DNA from: C-114 sp963719285
GTDB lineage: Bacteria > Chloroflexota > Limnocylindria > Limnocylindrales > CSP1-4
DNA: 64,000 nt
Assembly: GCA_963719285.1 (NCBI GenBank)
Contig: CAVRBO010000002.1
Coordinates: 1-64,000 of the forward strand
Reading direction: 5' to 3'
Shown: in pieces, positions 1-7,325 of the stretch
How positions within the stretch are numbered: the stretch's first letter is position 1
How the letters are laid out: every line of letters begins with the position of its first letter
Position numbers and translations under genes: made by a program
The notes under the pieces: generated by a model
Database searches by the model: none
Seen by the model: only the letters and a program-made list of their open reading frames with translations
Told to the model about the DNA's origin: nothing

Positions 1-71
1 GCCGACACTCGGATTTGAACCGAGGACCTGCTGTTTACGAAACAGCTGCTCTACCACTGAGCTATGTCGGC
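1..71 (-). tRNA. tRNA-Thr (anticodon CGT)
   Basis: Read on the minus strand, the sequence folds as a complete cloverleaf. Acceptor arm GCCGACA pairs with TGTCGGC. The D arm carries AGCTCAGTGGTAGAGC. The anticodon stem GCTGT/ACAGC encloses loop TTCGTAA with CGT at the anticodon position, which reads ACG (Thr). The T arm contains GGTTCAAATCC. The discriminator base, and any encoded CCA, fall just outside the left edge, so 3' CCA coding cannot be judged. Confidence 0.95.
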
Positions 72-81
72 CCGGACGCGG

Positions 82-87
82 AGTATA
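82..87 (-). promoter_or_regulatory. -10 box of the tRNA-Thr gene
   Basis: TATACT on the minus strand lies 10 nt upstream of the first base of the mature tRNA, a normal distance for a tRNA promoter. No convincing -35 hexamer is visible at the expected spacing. Confidence 0.5.
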
Positions 88-104
88 GGCGATGACCCCC
101 GCGG

Positions 105-349
105 CGAGGTCGGCCTCGCGGGACCGGAACCTGGCGGCGTGACCACGTGGGCGCCGCCGTCCGCGTCCATCGTGACCACCGCGTCGTCGATGCCGCCCTC
201 GACCTGACTGAAGGAGCGGATGTCGCGGGTCTCGCTCGTGACCGGCCCCTCGCCTGACACGCACCAGGCGAGGATCGCGGACACAGGAGACCCCCGACGA
301 AGGGTGGCCAGACTCAGAAGCCGGGCCTGGGATTGCGAAGAGCGGTCAT
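105..349 (-). pseudogene. Remnant of a DUF2807/head-GIN-type lipoprotein
   Basis: One minus-strand frame encodes SAILAWCVSGEGPVTSETRD followed by IRSFSQVEGGIDDAVVTMDA. This resembles a lipobox Cys followed by the opening of a head-GIN (DUF2807) domain, whose members often begin G-x-G-x-V-x-x-(E/S)-x-R-D-(V/I)-x-x-F. The ATG at 347-349, just after the permease stop, opens a different frame that stops after 11 codons, so the signal peptide and body are no longer in one frame. The reading then runs into the tRNA promoter instead of completing the domain. It follows the ABC-2 permease in the same direction, so it was probably the last gene of that operon. Assignment rests on motif resemblance only. 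Confidence 0.4.
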
Positions 350-351
350 GA

Positions 352-1104
352 CTAGATGTCCTCCAGGTCGAAGATGAACATGGCGGCCAGTCCGGCCGCG
401 ACGATGGAGATCGCCCAACCGGCGACCGTTGGCACGTTTGGCGCGGATCCCGTCGCGACCATCCCGGCCATCGCCCCGATCGAGGTCGGCCAGAGCTCAG
501 ACACGAACGGCACGAGGTTGCCGAGGACGTAGGGCGCTGCGAAGACCACGAGCGCGATCGCCGCGATCCCCGCCTGACTGTTGATCCGCGTGCCAAGCGA
601 GAGGTTGAGGGCGACGATGAATGCCGGGACGCCCATCAGTACGACGCCATACTTCGCGACGACGTCTAGCTCAGGGACCGACCCATACGCCAGGGTCGCG
701 ACGATCGTGCTGACCGCGAGCGGTAGGATCACCGAGAAGATCGACAGCATCACCACGGACGCGGTCCACTTCGCGAGCAGGACCGAGGTTCGCGACACGG
801 GCTTCGAGAGGGTCCAGGCGAGCGTGCCGGTGGCGCGCTCCTGGGTCATGATCCCGATGGTCGTGAGGATCGCGGCGATGGTGACCCATTGCTCGAACTT
901 CCCGCCGAGCACATTCGCGGTCGGGTTCAGCATCTCGGCGGCCGGCACTCCGCCCGCCCACTCATCGATCTGGGTAGCGAGGGTTCCGAGGGTCGCCAGG
1001 GCGCTAACGGCAACGAACGTCACCAGTGCGGCTCGACTCTGCCACCACGAGGTGAGCTCCTTGCGGAGGAAGGGCCGGAAGCCCAGAAGCCGGGTCGCGG
1101 TCAT
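352..1104 (-). CDS. ABC-2 type transporter permease
   Basis: A 250-aa integral membrane protein with about six hydrophobic segments (roughly residues 26-46, 70-87, 112-132, 145-165, 172-195 and 225-245). The motif QERATGTLAWTLSKPVSR, near residues 87-104 between the second and third segments, is typical of ABC-2 permeases of the NatB/YhaP kind, which export drugs, lipids or peptides with a separate ATPase. I chose the ATG at 1104 because it overlaps the stop of the upstream ATPase gene as ATGA and because the longer open frame upstream is only the shadow of that gene. The substrate cannot be read from the sequence. The partner ATPase is frameshifted, so the exporter may be inactive unless that lesion is a sequencing error. 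Confidence 0.85.
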   Translation of the reverse strand: MTATRLLGFRPFLRKELTSWWQSRAALVTFVAVSALATLGTLATQIDEWAGGVPAAEMLNPTANVLGGKFEQWVTIAAILTTIGIMTQERATGTLAWTLSKPVSRTSVLLAKWTASVVMLSIFSVILPLAVSTIVATLAYGSVPELDVVAKYGVVLMGVPAFIVALNLSLGTRINSQAGIAAIALVVFAAPYVLGNLVPFVSELWPTSIGAMAGMVATGSAPNVPTVAGWAISIVAAGLAAMFIFDLEDI

Positions 1105-2043
1105 GCTGCACGCTCCTTGTTCACGATGCGCAGGAAGACGTCCTCGAGGTCGAGCGTCGCCTGACGGTTGGTGGTGACGGTCAACCCGGTAGCGCCGGCA
1201 AGGCGGGTCACGGCCCGTTGCACGGCGGCCACCTGGCCGTCGAGGATCGTGAGGTCGTACGACCATTCACCGTCCCGGCGCTCGGGCTGGGACACGTCGC
1301 CGACGCCGGGCAGGGCCGCAAGTGCCGCGGCCGTGGATTCGTCCGCGTCCAGGAGGGACACGCGAAGGGTGCCCGCGGTCGAGGCCAGCATCAGGTCGCT
1401 TGTCGCCGCGCTCGTGACGAGCCGACCATGGTCGACGATCGCGATGTGGTCGCTCACCCGCTGGACGTCGTCGAGGATGTGGGTCGAATAGAAGATCGTC
1501 TTGTCGCCCCGGAGACGCTGCATGATCTCGAGGACGTCGCGACGCCCCAGCGGGTCGAGTGCCGCCGCCGGCTCATCGAGGAGGAGGACCGATGGGTCAC
1601 CGGCGAGGGCCTGGGCGATGCCCAGCCGCTGCCGCATGCCTCCCGAATAGGTGCCGGTCGGTCGATCCGCGGCGTCGGTCAGGCCGACGAGTTCCAGCCA
1701 GGAATTCGACGCGGGCGGCCCGGGGCCGCCCGAAGAAGCTCGCCACGTAGTTCAGGGTCTGGCGCCCAGACATCCAGGCGTAGAAGCGCGGCTCCTGGGC
1801 GAGATAGCCGACCTGGGTCCGGTGAGCCCCCGCGGCACTCACCGAAATGCCGTTGACCGACGCCGCGCCCGAGGTGGCACGGGTCAACCCGGCCAGGATC
1901 TTGAGGGTCGTCGTCTTGCCGGCGCCGTTCGGCCCGAGAAAACCGACGATCGACCCCGCGGGCACTTCCAGGGAGAGGCCACTGACGGCGGTCGTGCCGC
2001 GATAGCGCTTGGTGAGGTGGTCGATCTCGATCGCTGCAGTCAT
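1101..2043 (-). pseudogene. ABC transporter ATP-binding protein, frameshifted
   Basis: The first part, from ATG 2043, encodes MTAAIEIDHLTKRYRG, Walker A GPNGAGKTTT and a Q-loop region YLAQEP. A different frame from about 1700 down to 1101 encodes LELVGLTDAADRPTGTYSGG (signature), Walker B VLLLDEPAAALDP and the H-loop STHIL, then a C-terminal extension typical of NatA/CcmA-like exporters. The break is near the GAATTC at 1703-1708: removing one base there joins the halves into a 313-codon gene of normal length with every motif intact. It sits between a receiver gene and the permease, with a 4-nt overlap with the latter. One extra base in an otherwise perfect gene suggests an assembly error or a very recent mutation. 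Confidence 0.8.
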
Positions 2044-2167
2044 GTGCAGTCCTCCCTCGACGGGGCGCCTTGCCTGGATCGGAAGACGGGTCCTTCGAGC
2101 AGGACTCTCGCGTACCTGGGCTCCCGGGCCATCGGAGTGGCCCCGAGACCCGGCCTTGGGGTTTGCC

Positions 2168-2527
2168 CTAAGACGCGCGGCCGAGGATGGCCTCGAGGGC
2201 GACGGCCGACAGGTCGTCCTTCTGAATGAACCCGATCGCGGGGCCGCTCGCGAGGCGCGGACCGAACATCCCGGCCTCGCGGCTCGAGATCAGGATCACG
2301 CGCGGTGGCGCGGGCTCCTCGGCCAGCCGGCTTGCCACCGCGAAGCCGTCGACGTCGGGTAGCCCGATATCGAGGAGTACGACGTCCGGACGCAGCAGCC
2401 GAACCGCATCGATCGCCGCCGGGCCGTCTCCGGCTTCGCCGATGACCTCGAGACCCTCGGCCTCGAGCAGGGCGCGCGCCTGGTGCCGGAAGGCCGGATG
2501 GTCATCGACGATCAGGAACGTGGTCAT
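2168..2527 (-). CDS. Stand-alone response regulator receiver protein
   Basis: A 119-aa protein consisting of only a CheY-type receiver: acidic pair D8-D9, phospho-acceptor D53 in VVLLDIGLPD, switch serines at 81-82 and the conserved lysine K103 in FIQKDD. There is no output domain, so it probably works by protein contact or as a phosphate relay or sink. The start is ATG 2527 (MTTFLIVDD); the open frame extends upstream but has no receiver homology there. It is divergent from the NarL-type kinase at 2732 (204 bp apart) and co-directional with the ABC-2 genes. The kinase that phosphorylates it is unknown; the divergent one is the nearest candidate. Confidence 0.85.
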   Translation of the reverse strand: MTTFLIVDDHPAFRHQARALLEAEGLEVIGEAGDGPAAIDAVRLLRPDVVLLDIGLPDVDGFAVASRLAEEPAPPRVILISSREAGMFGPRLASGPAIGFIQKDDLSAVALEAILGRAS

Positions 2528-2731
2528 GGCCGAATACTCGCATTCCCGGCCACCCGTTCCTACAGGGTTAGCCCGAGAATCCCCCTGCCCGGATCCATGC
2601 TCGCGCCCGACCGGAGCAGAGGTCGATGGGCAGGACACGTTCCTCATACCCGGTGGAACGCGGCGCCGGAGACGAGACGCCGGTCCAGATCCGGCGCCAC
2701 CTGCGCTTGCCGCGTGTGGCAGATTCCGACG

Positions 2732-4414
2732 ATGCACTGGCGGACGGTTCGTCTCGGGATCGGCGTCGTTGGCACGATCGCTGCCATCGGCGCCGAGTCG
2801 ATCACGCTCGGAGCCGGCGGGCGAGCGAGCGACGTGCTCCTCAACCTCGCCATCGGGCTCGCGTACCTGTACGGCGGTCTGGCGATCTGGGAGCGCGCAC
2901 CGGCGAACCGCACCGGCATGAAGATGGCGGCCGTTGGCCTTACCTGGTTCATCCCTTCCCTTGCCGATGCGTCGATCCCGTTCGTCCGCGACCTGGGTCT
3001 TGCGTTCTCCGACCTGTATACGGTGTTTCTCCTGACGGTCGTGCTCGCGTATCCGGGCGGAAAGCTTGAAACGACCGTGGACCGGATCGGCATCGGGATC
3101 ATGCTGGTCGGGACGACCTTCCTCACCGTGGTCAGAGTGCTGGACACACCCCTGATATTCAACGAGGGCAGCAACGGGCTGTATGGCGCTTTGACGCTCG
3201 GCATCCTGGCGAGCACCCTCGTCATCCGACGCTGGGTGATCTCACCCTCGGCAAGGCGTCGCGACCTGGCCCCGGTGCTGGTGGCCGGTGGCGTGTTCAT
3301 CGCGACCGTCATGATCAATATCGTCCGGCGGATCGCGGATGTTCCCGCGACGACCGCGGAGCTGATGGTCGCGGTCCTGGGCCTGGCACCAGCGGCCATC
3401 CCGGTCGCCCTCATGATCGGCTTCTACGGGCAGAGCGAGCGCCGGCTGAAGGCGGTCGTCGACGCGATTCCGGACCCCTTGTTCCGGATCGGACGGGACG
3501 GCCGCCTGGTCGACGGCGGATCGACCGCGGCCGCCGACCTCCGAGGGCATCCGAATCGTGACACGAGCCATCACTTGCCGGGCATCCTGCTCGGCACCAG
3601 GGGCGACAAGATCCTGGCGGCTACGACTCGGGCCATCGACGAAGGCAAGCTCCAATTCGTCGACCTCGAAGTCGGCGATCCCGAGGACCGACGAGAACTC
3701 GAGGTACGCCTGGCGCCGAGCGGCTCCGATGAGGTCACCGCGATCGTTCGTGACTTCACGGACCAGCGCAAGGCCGAGGCCGACGTCCGTGCCTCCCGGG
3801 CCCGCATCGTGACGGCGGGTGATGCGGAGCGCCGTCGGCTCGAGCGCGACCTCCACGACGGGGCCCAGCAGCGTCTCGTCGCGCTGTCGCTGGCCCTGCG
3901 GCGAGCTCGAGCCGGCCTGGAACGCTCGACCGCGGCAAGCCTGGAGACGAGCCTCGACGAGGCGGCCCAGCTGGCCCGCGATGCCCTGACCGAGCTGCGC
4001 GAGCTGGCGCACGGCATCCACCCGGCGGTGCTCACCGAGACCGGACTCGCCGGGGCATTCGCATCCCTCGCCCGCGACGCTGCCGTGCCCGTGAAGCTCG
4101 AAACCCTCACGCCGCAGCGCTTTCCGGCGGATATCGAGGCTACGGCGTACTTCTTCGTCTCGGAGGCGCTGGCCAACGTTGCCAAGCATGCGGCCGGCGC
4201 CGGCGCGACCGTCCGGACCGGCATCTCCGGGAACGAGTTGCTCGTGGAGGTGGCCGACGACGGACCGGGTGGGGCGGCGCCGAGGGCAGGATCGGGGCTC
4301 CAGGGCCTGGACGATCGGCTGGCCGCGATCGGTGGCGTCCTCGAGGTCGACAGCCGGCCGGGCCAGGGCACTCGGCTCCGGGCCCGGATCGCGGTCGGAG
4401 GCGCGGGTGGATGA
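2732..4414 (+). CDS. NarL-type (HisKA_3) sensor histidine kinase
   Basis: A 560-aa sensor kinase. The N-terminal half (about residues 8-230) is a set of hydrophobic segments like a 7-8 TM sensor region. Next comes a PAS-like stretch (about 235-355) beginning RLKAVVDAIPDPLFRIGRDG. The dimerisation/phospho-acceptor helix carries RRLERDLHDGAQQRLVALS with H375, the HisKA_3 hallmark. A HATPase_c domain follows, with VADDGPGG and GSGLQGLDDRLAAIGG near residues 507-535. ATG 2732 starts just before the first membrane helix; the longer open frame upstream is arginine-rich and overlaps the divergent receiver promoter. The partner LuxR-type regulator begins 22 bp downstream. No signal can be named. Confidence 0.88.
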   Translation: MHWRTVRLGIGVVGTIAAIGAESITLGAGGRASDVLLNLAIGLAYLYGGLAIWERAPANRTGMKMAAVGLTWFIPSLADASIPFVRDLGLAFSDLYTVFLLTVVLAYPGGKLETTVDRIGIGIMLVGTTFLTVVRVLDTPLIFNEGSNGLYGALTLGILASTLVIRRWVISPSARRRDLAPVLVAGGVFIATVMINIVRRIADVPATTAELMVAVLGLAPAAIPVALMIGFYGQSERRLKAVVDAIPDPLFRIGRDGRLVDGGSTAAADLRGHPNRDTSHHLPGILLGTRGDKILAATTRAIDEGKLQFVDLEVGDPEDRRELEVRLAPSGSDEVTAIVRDFTDQRKAEADVRASRARIVTAGDAERRRLERDLHDGAQQRLVALSLALRRARAGLERSTAASLETSLDEAAQLARDALTELRELAHGIHPAVLTETGLAGAFASLARDAAVPVKLETLTPQRFPADIEATAYFFVSEALANVAKHAAGAGATVRTGISGNELLVEVADDGPGGAAPRAGSGLQGLDDRLAAIGGVLEVDSRPGQGTRLRARIAVGGAGG

Positions 4415-4436
4415 CGACAGCGACAGGGGCGCCTCG

Positions 4437-5096
4437 ATGACCATTCGGGTGGTCATCGCCGATGACTCCCTGCTCGTCAGGGAGGGCATCGCGCGGGTGC
4501 TCGAGGAGGCAGGCTTCGAAGTCGCGGGCCAGGCGGACGACGTCGCCGGGCTGCTGCAGCTGATCGACCACGAGACGCCGGATGTTGCGATCGTTGACAT
4601 CCGGATGCCACCGACATTCACCGACGAGGGGCTCCGCGCGGTCGGCACCATCCGGGAGCGGTACGGCAACGGGATCGGGATCCTCGTCCTGTCGCACCAC
4701 ACCGAGGCCGCCTTTGCCATGCGACTCCTGACGGACGGGGCCCAGGGGACGGGCTACCTGCTGAAGGATCGAGTCGCCGACCTGCAGGACGTCGCCGACG
4801 CGGTGCGCCGCGTCGCCCGGGGCGGGACCGTCGTGGATCCGGCGGTCGTCGGCCAGCTGGTCGGCGCCAGACACGCCGGCCGCGATCCGCTCCACGAACT
4901 GACCGAGCGAGAGCGCGAGGTCCTGGCTCTGATGGCCGAGGGTCGCTCGAACCAGGCGATCGGCGACAGCCTGTTCGTGACGGTCAAGACCGTCGAGGCC
5001 CACATCGCCAGCATCTTCTCCAAGCTCGAGCTCCTGCCGGCGGCCGAGGACCATCGTCGCGTCCTGGCCGTCCTTGCCTTCCTCGACGCAGCCTGA
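4437..5096 (+). CDS. NarL/FixJ-family response regulator
   Basis: A 219-aa regulator with an N-terminal receiver (D9-D10, phospho-acceptor D54 in VAIVDIRMPP, conserved Lys in YLLKDRV) and a C-terminal LuxR-type HTH with LTEREREVLALMAEGRSNQ and TVKTVEAHIASIFSKLEL. The start is taken as ATG 4437; a GTG at 4407, overlapping the kinase stop, would add ten residues. It is the natural partner of the HisKA_3 kinase immediately upstream, since HisKA_3 kinases typically pair with LuxR-type regulators. Targets cannot be predicted; the divergent receiver and ABC genes are the closest candidates. Confidence 0.9.
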   Translation: MTIRVVIADDSLLVREGIARVLEEAGFEVAGQADDVAGLLQLIDHETPDVAIVDIRMPPTFTDEGLRAVGTIRERYGNGIGILVLSHHTEAAFAMRLLTDGAQGTGYLLKDRVADLQDVADAVRRVARGGTVVDPAVVGQLVGARHAGRDPLHELTEREREVLALMAEGRSNQAIGDSLFVTVKTVEAHIASIFSKLELLPAAEDHRRVLAVLAFLDAA

Positions 5097-5243
5097 GCGA
5101 CATCACCGGCGTGACCGGCACGTGATCGGCACGGCCCGGGTCGCGAGAGGAGACACGCGACAGTTCGGTGCAGCTGGGAACCGACGATCACCGACGGGTT
5201 CGCGGCCCGACCTGTGTGGGTGGCCGTCAAGGCCAAGGCGGTC

Positions 5244-5273
5244 TTGCTACCTGTGCCCTACTGCTGGTAGCAT
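5244..5273 (+). promoter_or_regulatory. Promoter of the mazEF-type pair
   Basis: TTGCTA at 5244-5249 and TAGCAT at 5268-5273 are separated by 18 nt. The start codon follows 6 nt after the -10 box, which predicts a leaderless or nearly leaderless transcript. This is the best -35/-10 pair seen in the window. Confidence 0.6.
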
Positions 5274-5279
5274 CGCGGT

Positions 5280-5501
5280 ATGAAGGTCAGTGTCAGTCTG
5301 CCGGGGGAAGACGTCCAGTTCCTCGATGCATACGCGAAGGAGCAAGGGCTCGATTCTCGATCGGCCGCCCTGCATCGAGCCGTCCGTCTGCTTCGCAGCG
5401 CAGAACTTGGCGGCACCTACGAAGCGGCTTGGGACGAATGGAAGACTGAGGGCGGGGCCGCGCTCTGGGATCCGACCACCGGCGACGGGCTCAAGTCCTG
5501 A
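5280..5501 (+). CDS. mazE: MazE/ParD-like ribbon-helix-helix antitoxin
   Basis: A 73-aa protein starting MKVSVSLPGEDVQFLDAYAK, a beta strand followed by helices typical of ribbon-helix-helix DNA-binding antitoxins (about residues 1-45). The acidic, tryptophan-containing tail (AAWDEWKTEGG) resembles the toxin-neutralising tail of actinobacterial MazE proteins. Its stop overlaps the toxin start as TGATG, the usual coupled antitoxin-first order. The family normally represses its own operon. The start codon directly follows a TAGCAT box, so no Shine-Dalgarno site is expected. Confidence 0.8.
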   Translation: MKVSVSLPGEDVQFLDAYAKEQGLDSRSAALHRAVRLLRSAELGGTYEAAWDEWKTEGGAALWDPTTGDGLKS

Positions 5502-5848
5502 TGCGGCGCGGCGACATCCATGCTGTCGATCTCGATCCCGCCCGTGGGTCCGAGGCAAACAAGCGCCGGCCGGCGGTGATCGTCAGCAACGACGCAGCCA
5601 ACACGACGGCCGGGCGGCTCGGTCGCGGCGTCATCACCGTGGTCCCCGTGACCTCGAACGTCGAGCGCGTCTATCCGTTCCAGGTGCTGCTTCGAGCCGC
5701 CGAAACGGGGCTGGATCGCGACTCCAAGGCGCAGGCCGAGCAGGTTCGGTCGATCGCCATGGAGCGGGTCGGCGACCGGCTTGGCGTGGTCCCGCACGCG
5801 ACCATGCTCGATATCGACGAGGCCCTCCGCCTGCACCTGGGCCTCTGA
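5501..5848 (+). CDS. mazF: MazF/PemK-type mRNA interferase toxin
   Basis: A 115-aa protein opening RRGDIHAVDLDPARGSEANK, continuing KRRPAVIVSND and ITVVPVTSNVERVYPFQV. These are the conserved MazF elements: the RGD(I/V) strand, the arginine of the RRPA loop and the threonine of VTS used in RNA cleavage. Length is normal for the family and no key residue is missing. MazF enzymes cleave mRNA at short sequences and are held inactive by MazE. The pair sits alone between a two-component system and a Crp-like regulator, an accessory-looking site, but it has no adjacent integrase or repeat. Confidence 0.88.
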   Translation: MRRGDIHAVDLDPARGSEANKRRPAVIVSNDAANTTAGRLGRGVITVVPVTSNVERVYPFQVLLRAAETGLDRDSKAQAEQVRSIAMERVGDRLGVVPHATMLDIDEALRLHLGL

Positions 5849-5911
5849 CCGGGGGTTGCACGCCGACCCGCAGGTACGGGTTCTGTCCGGTGTCGTTCGA
5901 TCGTTGCGACC

Positions 5912-5965
5912 TCAGATCCAGACGTAGACCACGCTCGCGGCCAGGAGACCGGCAAGAATGAAGGC
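5912..5965 (-). pseudogene. C-terminal tail of a lost membrane protein
   Basis: The minus strand reads AFILAGLLAASVVYVWI and then a stop, exactly like the last transmembrane helix of a membrane protein. No upstream frame continues it; the reading turns into the antisense of the AraC-type remnant at about 5960. It therefore appears to be the surviving end of a deleted gene joined tail-to-tail with another remnant. Too short to name a family. Confidence 0.3.
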
Positions 5966-6071
5966 CCTGGCCGACGTGGCCGCCGACGTCGGCTTCTACG
6001 ACCAGGCCCACCTGAGCCACCGGTTCCACCGGTTCCTCGGCATCGCGCCCGGGCGGTTCGGCCGGGGCTGA
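5958..6071 (+). pseudogene. AraC/XylS-family regulator, C-terminal HTH remnant
   Basis: A 37-codon piece reads ALADVAADVGFYDQAHLSHR then FHRFLGIAPGRF and a stop. This matches the second HTH of AraC-family regulators (pattern I-A-x-x-A-G-F-x-D-Q-S-H-x-x-R-x-F-x-x-x-x-G-x-x-P-x-x-Y/F). The rest of the protein (normally about 250 aa) is absent upstream, where a different gene end is found on the other strand. This is the footprint of a deletion. It is too short to be functional. Confidence 0.65.
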
Positions 6072-6105
6072 CCGGGACCCCGGTCCACGGGTTGCGCCGG
6101 CTTGC

Positions 6106-6111
6106 TAGCGT
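6106..6111 (+). promoter_or_regulatory. -10 box of the Crp/Fnr-like gene
   Basis: TAGCGT ends 6 nt before the ATG at 6118, the same geometry as at mazE and several other genes here, and no Shine-Dalgarno sequence is present. It predicts a leaderless mRNA. Confidence 0.45.
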
Positions 6112-6117
6112 AGGCCG

Positions 6118-6861
6118 ATGGGGAGAGGACTCGTCGTCGACGTCGACCCAGCCGTCCGGCAGGCGATCGCAGCCTCGCATCTGCGCGACGTCTCGGCCGA
6201 CACGATCGAGCGCCTCCTCCAGGGGTCGCGCCGGATCGCCGTCCCCGCGGGCTCCACGATCAGGGGAGCCGGCCAGGTCGGCCCGCATCTCGAACTCCTG
6301 GTCCAGGGGTTCGTCCGGATCTTCATCGTGGCTCCCGATGGCAGGACGCTGACGATCCGGTACTTCCGCCACGGTGCGCTCACGGGTGTCGCGTCGCTGT
6401 TCACGCCGCAGTTCGCGATGCCCGGTTCGATCCAGGCGCTCCGCGACTCGGACATCCTCGTCTTCGATCCCGACGTGGTCCGGCGCCTCACGGTGGTCGA
6501 CCTCGACATCGCCCAGGGACTCCTCGCCGAGCTCAGCGAGCGGGTCGTCAGCTTCGTGTCGGAGATCCCCGGCAGCGCGTTCACGTCGGTCCGCCAGCGC
6601 GTCGCGCGGCACCTCCTGGACCTGGCGTCGGAGCGGCAGCAGGGCCGGGCGCTCGTCGCCCACGTCAGCCAGCAGGCGCTCGCCGACGCGGTCGGCTCGG
6701 TGCGCGAGGTCGTGGTCCGCGTGCTGCGGGACCTTCGCGAGGAGGGCCTCATCCGGACCGGCCGGTCGGGCATCACGATCCTCGACCCCGCTCGGCTGAT
6801 GTCCGAGTCCGTCCACGAGCCACCGTTCACGGGCGGGACGGACAGGAACGCAGGTTCCTGA
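6118..6861 (+). CDS. Crp/Fnr-family transcriptional regulator
   Basis: A 247-aa protein with an N-terminal cyclic-nucleotide-binding-like beta barrel (about residues 20-130, e.g. VPAGSTIRG, GFVRIFIVAPDGRTLTIRYF, FRHGALTGV) and a C-terminal winged helix (about 165-230) containing VSQQALADAVGSVREVVVRVL and EEGLIRTGRSGITILD. The HTH_Crp pattern is clear. The barrel lacks the phosphate-binding cassette of true Crp and the clustered N-terminal cysteines of Fnr, so cAMP binding or an Fe-S sensor is not supported and the ligand is unknown. A TAGCGT box lies 6 nt upstream of the ATG. Neighbours do not reveal a target. Confidence 0.87.
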   Translation: MGRGLVVDVDPAVRQAIAASHLRDVSADTIERLLQGSRRIAVPAGSTIRGAGQVGPHLELLVQGFVRIFIVAPDGRTLTIRYFRHGALTGVASLFTPQFAMPGSIQALRDSDILVFDPDVVRRLTVVDLDIAQGLLAELSERVVSFVSEIPGSAFTSVRQRVARHLLDLASERQQGRALVAHVSQQALADAVGSVREVVVRVLRDLREEGLIRTGRSGITILDPARLMSESVHEPPFTGGTDRNAGS

Positions 6862-6929
6862 CCACGGTCGGCGCAACCCCGAGGATGCCCTCGAACCGCG
6901 ACATCCGCGCAATCCCGGGGGAGGAACCC

Positions 6930-7151
6930 ATGCGACCACTGCGCTTTCTCGTATCGAACGTCACCGACGCGGCCGAGCGCCGACGGCGGGACGATGACGC
7001 CTTCCGGGCGTGGCACCGTCAGCCCGACGCGCTTCCGATGCTCGACGAAGATCCGGACCGCCCGACGGAAGGTCGTGCGACGGCGCGACGCGTCACGGCC
7101 GCGCTGGCACTCGGTCGGATCTTCGGCAGGAGACCGCTTCTTCGGCGATGA
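6930..7151 (+). CDS. Small hypothetical protein
   Basis: A 73-aa ORF beginning MRPLRFLVSNVTDAAERRRR with a strong ribosome-binding site (GGGGGAGGAA, 6921-6926 core) just before ATG 6930, which is why this start is preferred over the in-frame ATG at 6885. It is very rich in Arg and Asp, has no hydrophobic segment and ends ALALGRIFGRRPLLRR. I do not recognise a family. It follows the Crp-like gene by 68 bp in the same direction. The good ribosome-binding site supports expression; composition alone would not. Confidence 0.4.
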   Translation: MRPLRFLVSNVTDAAERRRRDDDAFRAWHRQPDALPMLDEDPDRPTEGRATARRVTAALALGRIFGRRPLLRR

Positions 7152-7153
7152 CC

Positions 7154-7197
7154 GCTCGTCCGCCGGCCGCCTCCGGCTCGTCCGCCGGCCGCCTCCA
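7154..7197. repeat. Two-copy 22-bp direct repeat
   Basis: GCTCGTCCGCCGGCCGCCTC plus two bases is repeated twice with a single mismatch (7154-7175 and 7176-7197), followed by another GCTC. It lies in the 174-bp gap between the small ORF and the end of the NdvB-like gene. The unit contains CCGCCGGCCG, so it could fold. No other copies were noticed. Confidence 0.7.
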
Positions 7198-7325
7198 GCT
7201 CGGCCGTCGGGGGTAGGACGCACGCGAAGATCGAACCATCGGGCCGCGGCGTCGCCGTTCGGCGGTGTAGCGTCCAACCGAGGGACGCGTCAAGGGAGTC
7301 GCGGCGGGAGCCGGCCAAGCGCGAT

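Noticed and set aside
51..596. A 181-codon minus-strand frame overlapping the tRNA
   Set aside because: Only its middle (about 115-290) resembles a protein; the first 100 codons are the shadow of the permease gene and the end runs through the tRNA, so I kept only a pseudogene fragment.
5280..5848. Toxin-antitoxin pair considered as the marker of a genomic island
   Set aside because: No tRNA junction, integrase or att-like repeat is nearby and base composition does not visibly change.
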